In this document: in pieces, positions 24,006-33,280 of the stretch
How positions within the stretch are numbered: the first letter of the stretch is position 1
Layout: every line of letters starts with the position of its first letter
Assembly: GCA_017937805.1 (NCBI GenBank)
Contig: JAGBCX010000023.1
Location: 1-33,950 of the forward strand
Direction of reading: 5' to 3'
DNA length: 33,950 bases
From: Alistipes sp.
GTDB lineage: Bacteria; Bacteroidota; Bacteroidia; Bacteroidales; Rikenellaceae
Notes under the pieces: model-generated
What the model was told of the DNA's origin: nothing
Database searches by the model: none
What the model saw: the letters and a program-made list of their open reading frames with translations, nothing else
Program-made: the position numbers and the translations under genes

Positions 24006-24962
24006 ATGAGAAAAGAGGTAAAAATTGGAATCTATTCGGTCGTGATACTCTTATGTGCATGGGCCGGTATCCGTTTTTTGAGTGGTCTTGACGTATTCGG
24101 ACGCACTCGCAACTATACGGCTCACTACGAGCAGGTTAATGGCTTGCAAGATGCTGCTGCCATAGTTATTAACGGCGTAAAAGTTGGTCAGGTTACGAGT
24201 ATAGAGTTGAACAAAGAGCAGGGTGGCGTAGATGTAAATCTCTCTGTAAGCAAAGATTACAACATTCCGACCGACTCGAAGGCGATGATGTTCAGCGCAG
24301 GTTTGATGGGCGGAAAGTCTATCGAGATTAAACTTGGCGAGGCTGCCGAATATCTCAAAAATGGTGACTCTATCCAGACGGGTGTAACTCTCGATATGTT
24401 CGACACTTTGGCAAACGAGTTGGGTGATATCAAGGTGCGCGTTGCGACCTTGCTCGACAACCTCAACCAGACCGTTTCGGGTGTTGATAGTCTTATTGAC
24501 GACAACTCGAAAAACCTCACAAAGAGTATCGCAAGCCTCAACGCAGTTATGGCTGATTTGAAGAAATCGAACATCATCGGCAATATTGATGGTTTCTGCG
24601 CTACGCTCAACCAGAATGGTGCGAAGTTGGATAGCATTATCACCGACATCAACTCGGTAACTCACGCCTTGAACGAGCAGCAGAGTGGCGAGAAGTTGGC
24701 GCAGGCAATTGCAGAGGTCAATACCTTGTTGGCAAAGATTAACAGCGGCAACGGCTCTATCGGCAACCTCGTGTCTGACGAGAAGTTGTACAAGGAGTTG
24801 GCTCAGGCATCTCAGAACTTGTCGGCATTGTTGGCCGACTTGAAGGAGAATCCGAAGCGTTATATCAATGTAACCGTATTTGGTAAGAAAACCTACGAGG
24901 AGAAGCAGGCTGACAAGGCTGCAAAGGCTGCCGACAAAGCGAAGAGAAAGGCAAATAAATAG
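24006..24962 (+). CDS. MlaD-like MCE-family lipid-transport protein
   Basis: This 318-residue protein has a single N-terminal membrane anchor (about 7-24), one MCE domain (about 37-115: ARNYTAHYEQ-type start, VNGVKVG... and SAGLMGGKSIEIKLG) and a long helical region (about 130-285) that probably forms a coiled coil. The tail is Lys/Ala-rich (KAAKAADKAKRKANK). MCE proteins form hexameric rings that move phospholipids between membranes. In E. coli MlaD works with the MlaE and MlaF transporter. No MlaE or MlaF gene is present here, so the partner must lie elsewhere. The order amidase-MCE is one I recall from other Bacteroidetes. The gap to mutS2 holds the dispersed element. Confidence 0.88.
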   Translation: MRKEVKIGIYSVVILLCAWAGIRFLSGLDVFGRTRNYTAHYEQVNGLQDAAAIVINGVKVGQVTSIELNKEQGGVDVNLSVSKDYNIPTDSKAMMFSAGLMGGKSIEIKLGEAAEYLKNGDSIQTGVTLDMFDTLANELGDIKVRVATLLDNLNQTVSGVDSLIDDNSKNLTKSIASLNAVMADLKKSNIIGNIDGFCATLNQNGAKLDSIITDINSVTHALNEQQSGEKLAQAIAEVNTLLAKINSGNGSIGNLVSDEKLYKELAQASQNLSALLADLKENPKRYINVTVFGKKTYEEKQADKAAKAADKAKRKANK

Positions 24963-24989
24963 ACGAAGGAGAGTTAAGAGCGGGAAATT

Positions 24990-25051
24990 AAAACCTAAGG
25001 CGCTCCCTATAACCCCTATTGCCCCTATAACCCCTATTTAGGTTGCGCCTT
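24990..25051 (-). repeat. Dispersed element, copy 2, with 9-bp tandem core
   Basis: In minus-strand orientation the element begins AAGGCGCAACCTAA (complement of 25051-25038) and ends GCGCCTTAGGTTTT (complement of 25003-24990). The terminal AAGGCGC and GCGCCTT are perfect inverted repeats. The core, read on +, is four nonamers CCCTATAAC, CCCTATTGC, CCCTATAAC, CCCTATTTA (25005-25040). The copy at 8773-8838 has matching ends but decamer units. It fills about half of the 118-base mlaD to mutS2 gap. Confidence 0.7.
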
Positions 25052-25080
25052 GATAAGGGCAGGGGTTCGGAAAACAAAAA

Positions 25081-27576
25081 ATGAAAACGGTAATCTACCC
25101 CAATAACTTCGAGGCGAAGATTGGTTTTACGACCATTCGAGAGCAGGTTGTTGCATTGTGTACGATGCAACACGCTCGCGAACTGCTCAAAAGCGAGGGA
25201 TTTACCGCTATTCGCAAAGAGATAGAACACCGACACGCCCTCGCCGAGGAGATGCGTCAAATTCTCCTCTCCGAGCGTGAGGCTCCGACTGACGAGTTCT
25301 ACGACATTGCCGAGATTGTCGAGAAGGCAAAGGTCGAGGGTACATTTTTGGAGGTCGCAGAGGTTGTGCAGTTGGGCAAGGCTTTGATTTCAGCTGGCGA
25401 CTTTGTGCAGTTCTTGCATAGGAGCAATGCCGAGCAGTATTCCACTCTCACCGCACTTGCAAAACCTGTCAAGGCGTTGTGGAATATCGTTGCGGATATT
25501 CGCCGCATTATTGACGACAAGGGGGTTGTTCGTGATGGTGCATCGGAGGAGTTACGCCAAATCAGGGCGCAGATACGCCGCCACGAGGGACAAGTATCGA
25601 AGCGACTGCAAGCGATTTTACAGTCGGCAAAGTCGAGTGGTATAGTCGAGAGCGATGCTTCGATTTCGATTCGCGAAGGTCGTGCCGTAATTCCCGTTAC
25701 GGCAGCAAACAAGCGCAAACTCAACGGCTTTATCCACGATGAGTCGGCTACGGGCAAGACCTTCTATGTCGAGCCTGCCGAGGTTGTGGAGTTGAACAAT
25801 ATGCTGCGCGAGTTGGAGTACGAGGAGCGCAGGGAGATTGTACGCATATTGACCGCCTTTACCGATGTGGTACGCACCGACATCAAAGATGTAGAGCGCA
25901 CCGAGGAGTTTATGGCGGTGGTCGATATGGTACGCGCCAAGGCTCGTTGGGCTATCGAGAATGGCGCAGGGCGACCAATAATATCAGATGATGAACGCTT
26001 GGTGCTCCGCACGGCAAAACACCCTCTATTGGCGCAGTCACTCAAACGCCAAAAGCGCGTTATCGTTCCGCTTGATGCCAAACTCGATGCTGAGCAACGA
26101 ATAATGGTTATTTCCGGACCAAATGCGGGAGGAAAGTCGGTGTGCCTCAAAACAATAGGTCTGTTGCAGTATATGTTCCAATGTGGCTATCCGATTACTG
26201 CATCAGAGGTTAGCGAACTGCCTATATTCAGCAAGATTTATATAAACATCGGTGACGAACAATCCATCGACAACGACCTCTCGACCTACTCTTCGTACCT
26301 CTTGAATATGAAGGCGATGGTGGCAGGGGCAGATGCAAAGACGATGGTTTTGATTGACGAGTTTGGCTCGGGAACGGAGCCCGTAATAGGCTCAGCCATT
26401 GCCGAGGCGATACTCGAAAAGTTGGTGGCAAGTGGTTGCTATGGCGTTATCACCACCCACTACTCCAATATCAAATACTACGCTTCAAATCACGAAGGCG
26501 TATCGAACGGAGCGATGATGTTCGATGTGCAGAATATCCGCCCTCTGTTCCGCTTGGAGTGTGGTAAGCCGGGTAGTTCGTTCGCGATAGAGATTGCTCG
26601 CAAGATTGGCCTTCCGGAGGATATTATAGCCTCTGCAAAAGAGATAGCCGGCTCGGAGCATATAGACCTCGAAAAGCAGTTGCGCGAGGTGGCTCGTGAC
26701 AAGCACTATTGGGCACAGAAGCGTGAGCGCATACGCCAAACCGACCGCAAGGTCGAGGAGATGGAGCAGGTGCTGAGCGAAAAACTATCGAATATTCGCG
26801 AGGAGCGCAACCGCATTATCCACGAGGCGAAGGCACAAGCCAAAGAGTTGGTTGCCGAGGCTAATCGCCAAATCGAGAATACTATTAAGGGTATCCGCGA
26901 GGCGCAAGCCGAGAAAGAGCAGACCAAGTGGTTACGCCGAGAGTTCGAGGAGTTCCGCGAGGAGATTGAGGCGGATAACTCCGAGGCAAATGAGCGCATA
27001 GAGCGTGAAATGGAGCGACTTCGCCGCCGTCAGCAGAGGCGTGAGGAGCGCAAAAACAACCCTGCCGAGCCTAAACAAGAGGTTGCGCAACCTACAAAAA
27101 AGGCTCTGCCATTGGAGGTCGGAGCAAAGGTGCGCCTTATGGGGCAGAATGGCGTGGGTGTAGTGAAGGAGATTCGTGGCAAGAGGGCACAAGTGGCCTT
27201 CGGTGCTATTTTGACGACGGTCGAGGTGTCCCGTTTGGAGGTTATCTCCTCGGCGGAGTACAAGCGAGCAACACGCCCCGAAACGCCTCGCACAGTGATT
27301 TCTGCCGATATATCGCAACGCCGACTCAACTTCACCTCCTCGATAGATATTCGTGGCGAGCGTGTTATGGAGGCATTGGAGAGGGTGCAAACCTTGGTCG
27401 ATGATGCACTTATGGTGGGCGTTAGTAGTGTAACCATTCTGCACGGCAAGGGCACCGGAGCCTTAAAAGAGGAGGTGCGCCGTTATCTTCGCTCGTTACC
27501 ACAAGTGGCGAGTGCCGTAGATGACCACCCTGACAGAGGAGGCTCAGGCATAACAATAGTAACTTTCAAGGAGTAA
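25081..27576 (+). CDS. mutS2: Endonuclease MutS2 (Smr-domain MutS homologue)
   Basis: This 831-residue ATPase does not act in classical mismatch repair. MutS2 proteins bind and resolve branched DNA or rescue stalled ribosomes, depending on species. Walker A GPNAGGKS is at about 346 and Walker B TMVLIDEFGSGTEP at about 420. A long coiled coil (about 515-680, very rich in Arg, Glu and Gln) is followed by a KOW-like segment (GAKVRLMGQNGVGVVKEIRG) and a C-terminal Smr nuclease domain with SIDIRGERVMEAL near 750 and the catalytic-type HGKGTGAL near 786. Length is normal. murF-alr follows 3 bases after the stop. No promoter box was found in the upstream gap. Confidence 0.96.
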   Translation: MKTVIYPNNFEAKIGFTTIREQVVALCTMQHARELLKSEGFTAIRKEIEHRHALAEEMRQILLSEREAPTDEFYDIAEIVEKAKVEGTFLEVAEVVQLGKALISAGDFVQFLHRSNAEQYSTLTALAKPVKALWNIVADIRRIIDDKGVVRDGASEELRQIRAQIRRHEGQVSKRLQAILQSAKSSGIVESDASISIREGRAVIPVTAANKRKLNGFIHDESATGKTFYVEPAEVVELNNMLRELEYEERREIVRILTAFTDVVRTDIKDVERTEEFMAVVDMVRAKARWAIENGAGRPIISDDERLVLRTAKHPLLAQSLKRQKRVIVPLDAKLDAEQRIMVISGPNAGGKSVCLKTIGLLQYMFQCGYPITASEVSELPIFSKIYINIGDEQSIDNDLSTYSSYLLNMKAMVAGADAKTMVLIDEFGSGTEPVIGSAIAEAILEKLVASGCYGVITTHYSNIKYYASNHEGVSNGAMMFDVQNIRPLFRLECGKPGSSFAIEIARKIGLPEDIIASAKEIAGSEHIDLEKQLREVARDKHYWAQKRERIRQTDRKVEEMEQVLSEKLSNIREERNRIIHEAKAQAKELVAEANRQIENTIKGIREAQAEKEQTKWLRREFEEFREEIEADNSEANERIEREMERLRRRQQRREERKNNPAEPKQEVAQPTKKALPLEVGAKVRLMGQNGVGVVKEIRGKRAQVAFGAILTTVEVSRLEVISSAEYKRATRPETPRTVISADISQRRLNFTSSIDIRGERVMEALERVQTLVDDALMVGVSSVTILHGKGTGALKEEVRRYLRSLPQVASAVDDHPDRGGSGITIVTFKE

Positions 27577-27579
27577 GCA

Positions 27580-29934
27580 ATGAGATATCACCTATCGGAA
27601 ATAGCACAAATTGTCGGAGGTCGCCTTGCAGGGTGCGACTTGGAGGTTGCATCAGTGGCTACCGACAGTCGTTCGTACGCCCTGACGCACGACACCCTTT
27701 TTGTGGCGATGCAGGGCGTTAATCACGATGCTCACGACCATATCGCAGAGGTCGCAGAGCGAGGTATCAAGGCTTTTATGGTGGAGCGCGAAATCGACCT
27801 TGCAGAGGGTTGTGGTGCTATTGTAGTTGAAAATTCACTGACAGCATTGCAGGCTTTAGCAACGCATCACCGCAACCAATTTAGAGGTACGGTAGTAGGT
27901 ATTACGGGCTCAAACGGCAAGACCACCGTTAAGGAGTGGATTGCGCAGTGCGCACCGCACGATGCAAAGATTTTCCGTTCGCCACGCAGTTACAACTCGC
28001 AGTTGGGAGTGGCGTTGTCGCTCCTGATGTTGGAGAACTCGTACGATGTGGCGATTATCGAGGCGGGAATATCGCAAAAGGGAGAGATGGAGCGACTCTA
28101 CAAGATGATTGCTCCCGACATGGTGATTTTCACCTCGATAGGCGATGCCCACGAGCAGGGATTTTCCTCTTTGGAGGAGAAGATTGACGAGAAAGTTCTC
28201 TTGGCGCAGACAGCAGCCGATATAATATACCACTCGGCATACATTCAGTTGGCAGAGGTTGTCGAAAAGCGATTTGACAATCGAAACCTTGTCGATGCCG
28301 CCACTACGGCACAAGTGCCACAGATGACCGACAAGGCCTCTCAACACAACGCTGAGATTGTCGCAGCATTTTTTGCCGAAATGGGGTATGAGATGCCCGA
28401 CTTCACGCAGTTGCAACCCGTAGCTATGCGTTTGGAGGTTAAGCAGGGTATCGACAATTCGATAATTATTGACGATTCGTATAGCGCAGACCTCAATTCG
28501 CTATCCATTGCGCTTGACCACCTTCGCTCGGTAGCAGGAGGTCGCAAAAAGGTGCTTATCCTCTCGGATATTCTGCAAAGTGGCGATGAAAACATCTATG
28601 CAAAAGTTTTGCATATGGTGCGCGAAGCGGGCGTAGATACATTTGTAGGCATTGGTGATGGGTTGATGAAGGCGCGTAGTGAGTTTGGCGATAGCGCACT
28701 CTTCTTTGCATCGGCAGAGGAGCTTTTATCGAATATCGCCAAATTGGATATCGCCAACTGCGCCGTATTGATAAAGGGAAATCGTGCCAGCCGCTTGGAG
28801 CGAATTTCACACCGCTTGGAGCAACATAGCCACACTACCGTTTTGGAGGTTAATTTGCAGGCTATGGCTCGCAACATCAACTACTTCCGTTCGCAGATAG
28901 GCACATCGACACGCCTTGTGGCTATGGTTAAGGCTTCGAGTTATGGAGCGGGAGAAACCGAGGTTGCGCAAATGTTACAAAAGCAGGGCGTGGCGTATCT
29001 CGCAGTGGCATTTGCCGATGAGGGTGTGGCGTTACGAGAGGGAGGTATCACGATGCCTATCGTGGTGCTAAATGCCGATGATGCAAGTTTCGACATGATG
29101 ATTGCCCACTCGTTGGAGCCCGAAATATACTCGTTCCGTTCGCTCGCATCGTTTGTGCAGGCGGTGGAGCGTGCCGGCGAGCGCAACTACCCTATACATC
29201 TGAAAATTGATAGCGGAATGCACCGCCTCGGCTTTGCGAAAGAGGATATTACGAACCTATGCAAAAATCTTGCACAGGTGGCTCAGAGTGTGCGTGTGAC
29301 CTCGATTTTTACCCATCTTTGCGTAGCAGACGATACTGCACAAGATAATTTTTCGCATCAACAAATCGCGGAGTTCGACCATATCAGCACCGCCATTATG
29401 GAGTCGTTGCCGTACCGCCCACTGCGCCATGCTGCGGCTTCGGAGGCGATGTTGCGATTCGAAGAGGCTCGCTTCGATATGTGCCGACTCGGAATTGGTC
29501 TTTACGGTTTTTCGACAACCGCAGGCGAGGCATTGGAGCCTGTTTCGACACTCCGCACTCGCATAGTACAGATTCGCACCCTCCACAAGGACGACACCGT
29601 GGGATATGGTCGCAACGGTAAAATAGAGAAAGAGAGCCGTATCGCCACCATTCCTGTCGGCTATGCCGATGGCTTGAACCGCCACCTCGGAAATGGTGCG
29701 TGGGAGATGATTGTAGCGGGCAAACGAGCAAAAACGGTAGGTAATATCTGCATGGATAGTTGTATGATAGATATCACCAACATCGAAGGTGTCGAGGAGG
29801 GTGATATTGTCGAGATATTCTCTGCCGAGAAGGGTAACACCGCTGCCGATATGGCGGCTGTGCTTGGCACAATACCTTACGAGGTTCTTACCTCGGTGGC
29901 AAAACGAGTAAAGCGAATCTATATAAATGAGTAG
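27580..29934 (+). CDS. murF/alr: Bifunctional MurF / alanine racemase fusion
   Basis: This 784-residue fusion is typical of Bacteroidetes. The N-terminal half (about 1-420) is MurF, the ligase adding D-Ala-D-Ala to UDP-MurNAc-tripeptide, with an ATP-binding GITGSNGKTT at about 107-116. The C-terminal half (about 425-784) is PLP-dependent alanine racemase, which makes D-Ala for the same step. Its PLP lysine is Lys451 in MVKASSYGAG, and IATIPVGYADG and GNICMDSCMIDIT surround the second active-site region. The PLP-lysine motif departs from the common VKADAYGHG. The fusion places D-alanine supply and use in one chain. It overlaps the next gene by 8 bases. Confidence 0.96.
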   Translation: MRYHLSEIAQIVGGRLAGCDLEVASVATDSRSYALTHDTLFVAMQGVNHDAHDHIAEVAERGIKAFMVEREIDLAEGCGAIVVENSLTALQALATHHRNQFRGTVVGITGSNGKTTVKEWIAQCAPHDAKIFRSPRSYNSQLGVALSLLMLENSYDVAIIEAGISQKGEMERLYKMIAPDMVIFTSIGDAHEQGFSSLEEKIDEKVLLAQTAADIIYHSAYIQLAEVVEKRFDNRNLVDAATTAQVPQMTDKASQHNAEIVAAFFAEMGYEMPDFTQLQPVAMRLEVKQGIDNSIIIDDSYSADLNSLSIALDHLRSVAGGRKKVLILSDILQSGDENIYAKVLHMVREAGVDTFVGIGDGLMKARSEFGDSALFFASAEELLSNIAKLDIANCAVLIKGNRASRLERISHRLEQHSHTTVLEVNLQAMARNINYFRSQIGTSTRLVAMVKASSYGAGETEVAQMLQKQGVAYLAVAFADEGVALREGGITMPIVVLNADDASFDMMIAHSLEPEIYSFRSLASFVQAVERAGERNYPIHLKIDSGMHRLGFAKEDITNLCKNLAQVAQSVRVTSIFTHLCVADDTAQDNFSHQQIAEFDHISTAIMESLPYRPLRHAAASEAMLRFEEARFDMCRLGIGLYGFSTTAGEALEPVSTLRTRIVQIRTLHKDDTVGYGRNGKIEKESRIATIPVGYADGLNRHLGNGAWEMIVAGKRAKTVGNICMDSCMIDITNIEGVEEGDIVEIFSAEKGNTAADMAAVLGTIPYEVLTSVAKRVKRIYINE

Positions 29935-30649
29935 CATGGCTGGCACACTCTATCTTATACCTTGTCCCATTTCTGAGGATACATTGCCATACGATGTAAC
30001 CCCCGAAGGAAATCGTGCGGTTATCACCTCGCTTGACTACTTCATTGTCGAAAATCTCCGTTCGGCACGTCGCTTCCTCTCGAAAGCAGGATTGTCGGGC
30101 AAGATTGACGAGTTGGAGTTCGATGAGTTGAGCGAACATACCACCTCACCACGCGATGTGGAGCGTATGGTAGCCAAAATCAAGGCCGGTCGCTCGGCAG
30201 GTGTTATCTCAGAAGCAGGTGTTCCCGCTGTTGCAGACCCCGGACAACTCGTTGTCGAAGCGTGTCATCGCGCCGATATTCGCGTAGTGCCATTGGTGGG
30301 CCCTTCTTCGATTATTATGGCTGTGATGGCTTCGGGATTGAGTGGTCAATCCTTTGCTTTCAACGGCTATCTCCCCGTAAAAGAGCCGGAGCGCACTCGT
30401 GCAATTAAGCGTTTGGAGAGCCGCGCTACGGGCGAACATCAATCGCAACTATTTATAGAGGCACCCTACCGCAACATCAAGTTGGCGGAGCAGATTATCG
30501 CTTCGTGCGGGGCACAAACAAAGTTGTGCATCGCTTGCGACATAACATCAAAAGAGGAGTATATCCGCACTGCCACCATTGCCGAGTGGCGCAAAATAGG
30601 ACTACCCGAAATAAACAAACGTCCTACCATATTTATTATAGGCGAATAA
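29927..30649 (+). CDS. RsmI-like tetrapyrrole-methylase-family SAM methyltransferase
   Basis: This 240-residue protein is of the tetrapyrrole (corrin/porphyrin) methylase fold, nearest to RsmI, which methylates the ribose of C1402 in 16S rRNA. GTLYLIPCPI near the start, GVISEAGVPAVADPGQLVV (about 90-110) and VPLVGPSSIIMAVMASGL (about 122-140) match that family. The RsmI motif EDTR is replaced by ENLR and the usual PIGNL segment by PISEDTL, so it may be a paralogue with another target. The start is ATG 29927, overlapping the racemase stop. ATG 29936 (MAGTLYL) is also plausible. It is the last gene of the mutS2-murF/alr run. Confidence 0.82.
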   Translation: MSSMAGTLYLIPCPISEDTLPYDVTPEGNRAVITSLDYFIVENLRSARRFLSKAGLSGKIDELEFDELSEHTTSPRDVERMVAKIKAGRSAGVISEAGVPAVADPGQLVVEACHRADIRVVPLVGPSSIIMAVMASGLSGQSFAFNGYLPVKEPERTRAIKRLESRATGEHQSQLFIEAPYRNIKLAEQIIASCGAQTKLCIACDITSKEEYIRTATIAEWRKIGLPEINKRPTIFIIGE

Positions 30650-30718
30650 TTTTATTTGAAAATCGAATTAACCTTTTGAAGATATTGCCGTCTATACTGA
30701 TAGACAAACAATAATATT

Positions 30719-31765
30719 ATGGAGCAGAAAAGACCTCTTATTATTGCAGGACCATGTAGCGCCGAGAGTAAAGAGCAGGTTCTCGCTACCGCAAAAGCCC
30801 TTGCCGCAACGGGCAAAGTCGATATTTTACGTGCAGGAGTATGGAAACCTCGCACCAAACCCAACACCTTTGAAGGTGTTGGCGCAGATGCATTGCCTTG
30901 GCTTGTAGAGGCGCGAAAGGAGACAGGACTACCTCTTGCAATCGAAGTTGCCAACGCAAAGCATGTTGAGAGTGCTATGCAACACGACATTGACATCTTT
31001 TGGATTGGCGCACGCACAACCTCCAACCCATTCTCAATGCAAGATGTTGCCGAGGCTTTGCGCGGAACAGAGAAGATGGTCTATGTCAAAAACCCTATGA
31101 GTGGCGATGTAGAGTTGTGGTGCGGTGGCGTGGAGCGACTCTTGGCTTGCGGAGTGAAGAATATCGGACTTATACACCGAGGTTTTTCGGGCTATGGTAC
31201 CGGTGACCTGCGTAATGCCCCAATGTGGCATTTAGCACTCGAAATGCGCCGGCGTATGCCCGAACTACCCATAATTTGCGACCCTTCACATATCTGCGGA
31301 AATAGGGCCTACATCAAGGATATATCTCAACAAGCGGCCGACCTCAATTATGACGGATTTATGATTGAGAGTCATATAAATCCCGATGTGGCATTGAGCG
31401 ATGCAAAGCAACAACTGACACCTCAGGCTCTTGCAGAACTTTTGGACAGTATTAAGTGGCGAGAGGGCGAATCCTCTTCGCAATCCTATCAAACAACCTT
31501 GATGAGTTTGCGTGACCAGATTGACTCACTCGATGGCGAGATTCTACAACTATTGGCCGAACGTATGAGCGTAGCGGAGAGTATTGGTCGCATCAAGCGA
31601 GATAACAATGTCCGTATTTTGCAGTCGTTGCGTTGGGAGAGTATTGCTGAACGCACCTTGGCCCGAAGCGTATCGCTGGGACTCAGCATAGAGTTCCTAC
31701 AGACACTCCTCGATGCAATTCATGTCGAGAGCATCAACCACCAAAACAAGGTGATGAAGGAGTAA
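30719..31765 (+). CDS. Bifunctional DAHP synthase / chorismate mutase
   Basis: This 348-residue fusion is found in Bacteroidetes. The N-terminal domain (about 1-255) is a type I-beta DAHP synthase that joins PEP and erythrose-4-phosphate at the entry to aromatic amino-acid synthesis. GPCSAES at about 11-17, LRAGVWKPRT, IGARTTSNPF, VKNPMSG and CDPSHICGNR are its active-site motifs. The C-terminal AroQ chorismate mutase helix bundle (about 262-348) has LRDQIDSLDGEILQLLAERM and IKRDNNV. The mutase domain probably also mediates feedback inhibition by prephenate. Length is normal. A 69-base gap separates it from the RsmI-like gene and holds no exact -7 box. Confidence 0.96.
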   Translation: MEQKRPLIIAGPCSAESKEQVLATAKALAATGKVDILRAGVWKPRTKPNTFEGVGADALPWLVEARKETGLPLAIEVANAKHVESAMQHDIDIFWIGARTTSNPFSMQDVAEALRGTEKMVYVKNPMSGDVELWCGGVERLLACGVKNIGLIHRGFSGYGTGDLRNAPMWHLALEMRRRMPELPIICDPSHICGNRAYIKDISQQAADLNYDGFMIESHINPDVALSDAKQQLTPQALAELLDSIKWREGESSSQSYQTTLMSLRDQIDSLDGEILQLLAERMSVAESIGRIKRDNNVRILQSLRWESIAERTLARSVSLGLSIEFLQTLLDAIHVESINHQNKVMKE

Positions 31766-31776
31766 GAGAAATGCAG

Positions 31777-31795
31777 AATTAAAAATTAAAAATTT
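31777..31795. repeat. Short heptamer repeat, AATTAAA type
   Basis: Two units AATTAAA (31777-31783, 31784-31790) and a partial third lie 12 bases after the DAHP synthase stop. It is the same A/T-rich family as near pgk. Because it is short and A/T-rich, chance is possible. Confidence 0.45.
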
Positions 31796-31849
31796 CACAT
31801 AATACTCCATTTCTTGTCAGAAGTCGTGAGATGTGGTGCATTACAAAAG

Positions 31850-31893
31850 AAAGGCCTTCGGGATAGTACAAGACGTACAGCCCGAAGGTCTTT
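31850..31893. terminator. Bidirectional terminator between DAHP synthase and pgk
   Basis: AAAGGCCTTCGGG (31850-31862) pairs with CCCGAAGGTCTTT (31881-31893) through a 13-bp stem with one G-T pair. The 18-base loop itself contains GTAC twice around AAGAC. T-rich tracts follow on both strands. The two genes are convergent, so it can serve both. Confidence 0.8.
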
Positions 31894-31937
31894 ACTTTTA
31901 GGAATGTGCCGCAGATTGCGGCTTATCACAAGAAATT

Positions 31938-33203
31938 TTACTTGCGGATTGCAGCAACTCCCGGCAACTCCTTACCCTCGATATACTCGAGAAGTGCGCC
32001 ACCACCGGTCGAAACATACGATACCTTGTCAGCAAGACCGAACTTGTTGATACAAGCTACAGAGTCGCCACCACCGATAAGTGAGTAAGCTCCATGCTCC
32101 TGAGTAGCCTCTGCGATAGCCTCAGCAACGGCACGCGAACCGGTAGAGAACTTGTTAATCTCGAATACGCCAACAGGGCCGTTCCAGAGGATAGTCTTGC
32201 ACTTCAAGATCTCCTCACGGAAGAGCTTCTTACCCTCCTCAGAGATGTCGACACCCTCCCACTCAGCAGGGATATCCTTTACAGGAGCACTCTTTGTGTT
32301 AGCCTCCTCACCGAAAGCGTCTGCTACGAGAGCATCAGGCGACATTACGAACTCGATGCCCTTTGCCTTAGCCTTTGCAAGGATATCGAGAGCCACAGGG
32401 AACATATCAGGCTCGCAGATTGACTTACCAACGTTGCCACCAAGAGCACCTGCGAAGGTGTAGGTCATACCACCACCGATGATAATCTTGTCAACCTTCT
32501 CCATCAAAGTCTCGATAATGGTAATCTTGGTCGAAACCTTCGAACCACCAACGATAGCCACGAATGGACGCTGTGGGTTCTGCATCATACCATCGATAGC
32601 CTTCAACTCGTTCTCCATAACGTAGCCGAACATCTTGTCGTGTGGGAAGTACTCGGCAATAAGAGCAGTCGACGAGTGAGCGCGGTGTGCAGTACCGAAT
32701 GCATCGTTGATGTAGCAGTCTGCATACGAAGCGAGCTTCTTTACGAACTCCTTCTGTGGTCCCTCTTTGAGAGCCTTCTTAGCAGCCTTCTTCTCCTCAT
32801 CGGTAGCGTCCTCAGCCAAGCCACGAGGCTTACCCTCCTCCTCAGCGTAGAAACGGAGGTTCTCGAGCAACATAACCTCACCCGGCTTCAAAGCAGCAGC
32901 CATCTCGGCAGCCTTCTCGCCCATGCAGTCACCTGCGAACATCACCTTCTCGCCCAAACGAGCCTCGATAGCAGGGATAATCTGCTCCAACGAGAACTTT
33001 GGATCCGGATTCTTCTTTGGACGACCGAGGTGCGACATAAGGATTACGGCACCACCCTTCTCCAACACCTTCTTGATGGTTGGAATAGCGGCACGAATAC
33101 GAGTGTCGTCAGTTACCTGTCCCTCGCCATTGAGAGGTACATTGAAATCCACGCGGATAATCGCGCGCTTGCCCGAAAAGTCGTAATTGTCAATTGCGAA
33201 CAT
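31938..33203 (-). CDS. pgk: Phosphoglycerate kinase
   Basis: PGK converts 1,3-bisphosphoglycerate and ADP to 3-phosphoglycerate and ATP in glycolysis. This 421-residue protein has RVDFNVPL at about 19, SHLGRPKK near 60, WNGPVGVFE near 342 and the nucleotide loop GGGDSV near 378. It is slightly longer than the usual 390-400 residues because of a charged insert (about 125-150, [18 protein letters not shown]), which I recall as common in Bacteroidetes forms. It stands alone on the minus strand with its own -7 box 61 bases upstream. The coding sequence looks highly biased, as expected of a strongly expressed gene. Confidence 0.97.
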   Translation of the reverse strand: MFAIDNYDFSGKRAIIRVDFNVPLNGEGQVTDDTRIRAAIPTIKKVLEKGGAVILMSHLGRPKKNPDPKFSLEQIIPAIEARLGEKVMFAGDCMGEKAAEMAAALKPGEVMLLENLRFYAEEEGKPRGLAEDATDEEKKAAKKALKEGPQKEFVKKLASYADCYINDAFGTAHRAHSSTALIAEYFPHDKMFGYVMENELKAIDGMMQNPQRPFVAIVGGSKVSTKITIIETLMEKVDKIIIGGGMTYTFAGALGGNVGKSICEPDMFPVALDILAKAKAKGIEFVMSPDALVADAFGEEANTKSAPVKDIPAEWEGVDISEEGKKLFREEILKCKTILWNGPVGVFEINKFSTGSRAVAEAIAEATQEHGAYSLIGGGDSVACINKFGLADKVSYVSTGGGALLEYIEGKELPGVAAIRK

Positions 33204-33263
33204 AACTTTCTGTTTTTAAGTGATTTATAATTTTGTGTTATTTCATTAACATCTCCAACGATG

Positions 33264-33271
33264 CAAAGATA
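33264..33271 (-). promoter_or_regulatory. -7 box for pgk
   Basis: The minus strand reads TATCTTTG, an exact TAnnTTTG match, 61 bases upstream of the pgk ATG. The place for a -33 box, about 20 bases further up, falls inside the heptamer array at 33281-33308 and holds no TTTG. Confidence 0.6.
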
Positions 33272-33280
33272 CGAATAAAA

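Noticed and set aside
24988..25260. A 90-codon minus-strand frame over the mlaD-mutS2 gap
   Set aside because: Most of it is antisense to mutS2 and the rest is the tandem nonamer core, giving a repeated RGNRGY-type tail.
27080..27095. A GGTTGCGCAACC-like palindrome in mutS2 that resembles the element end
   Set aside because: It is inside a coding region that reads normally, has no partner end and no tandem core; taken as chance.
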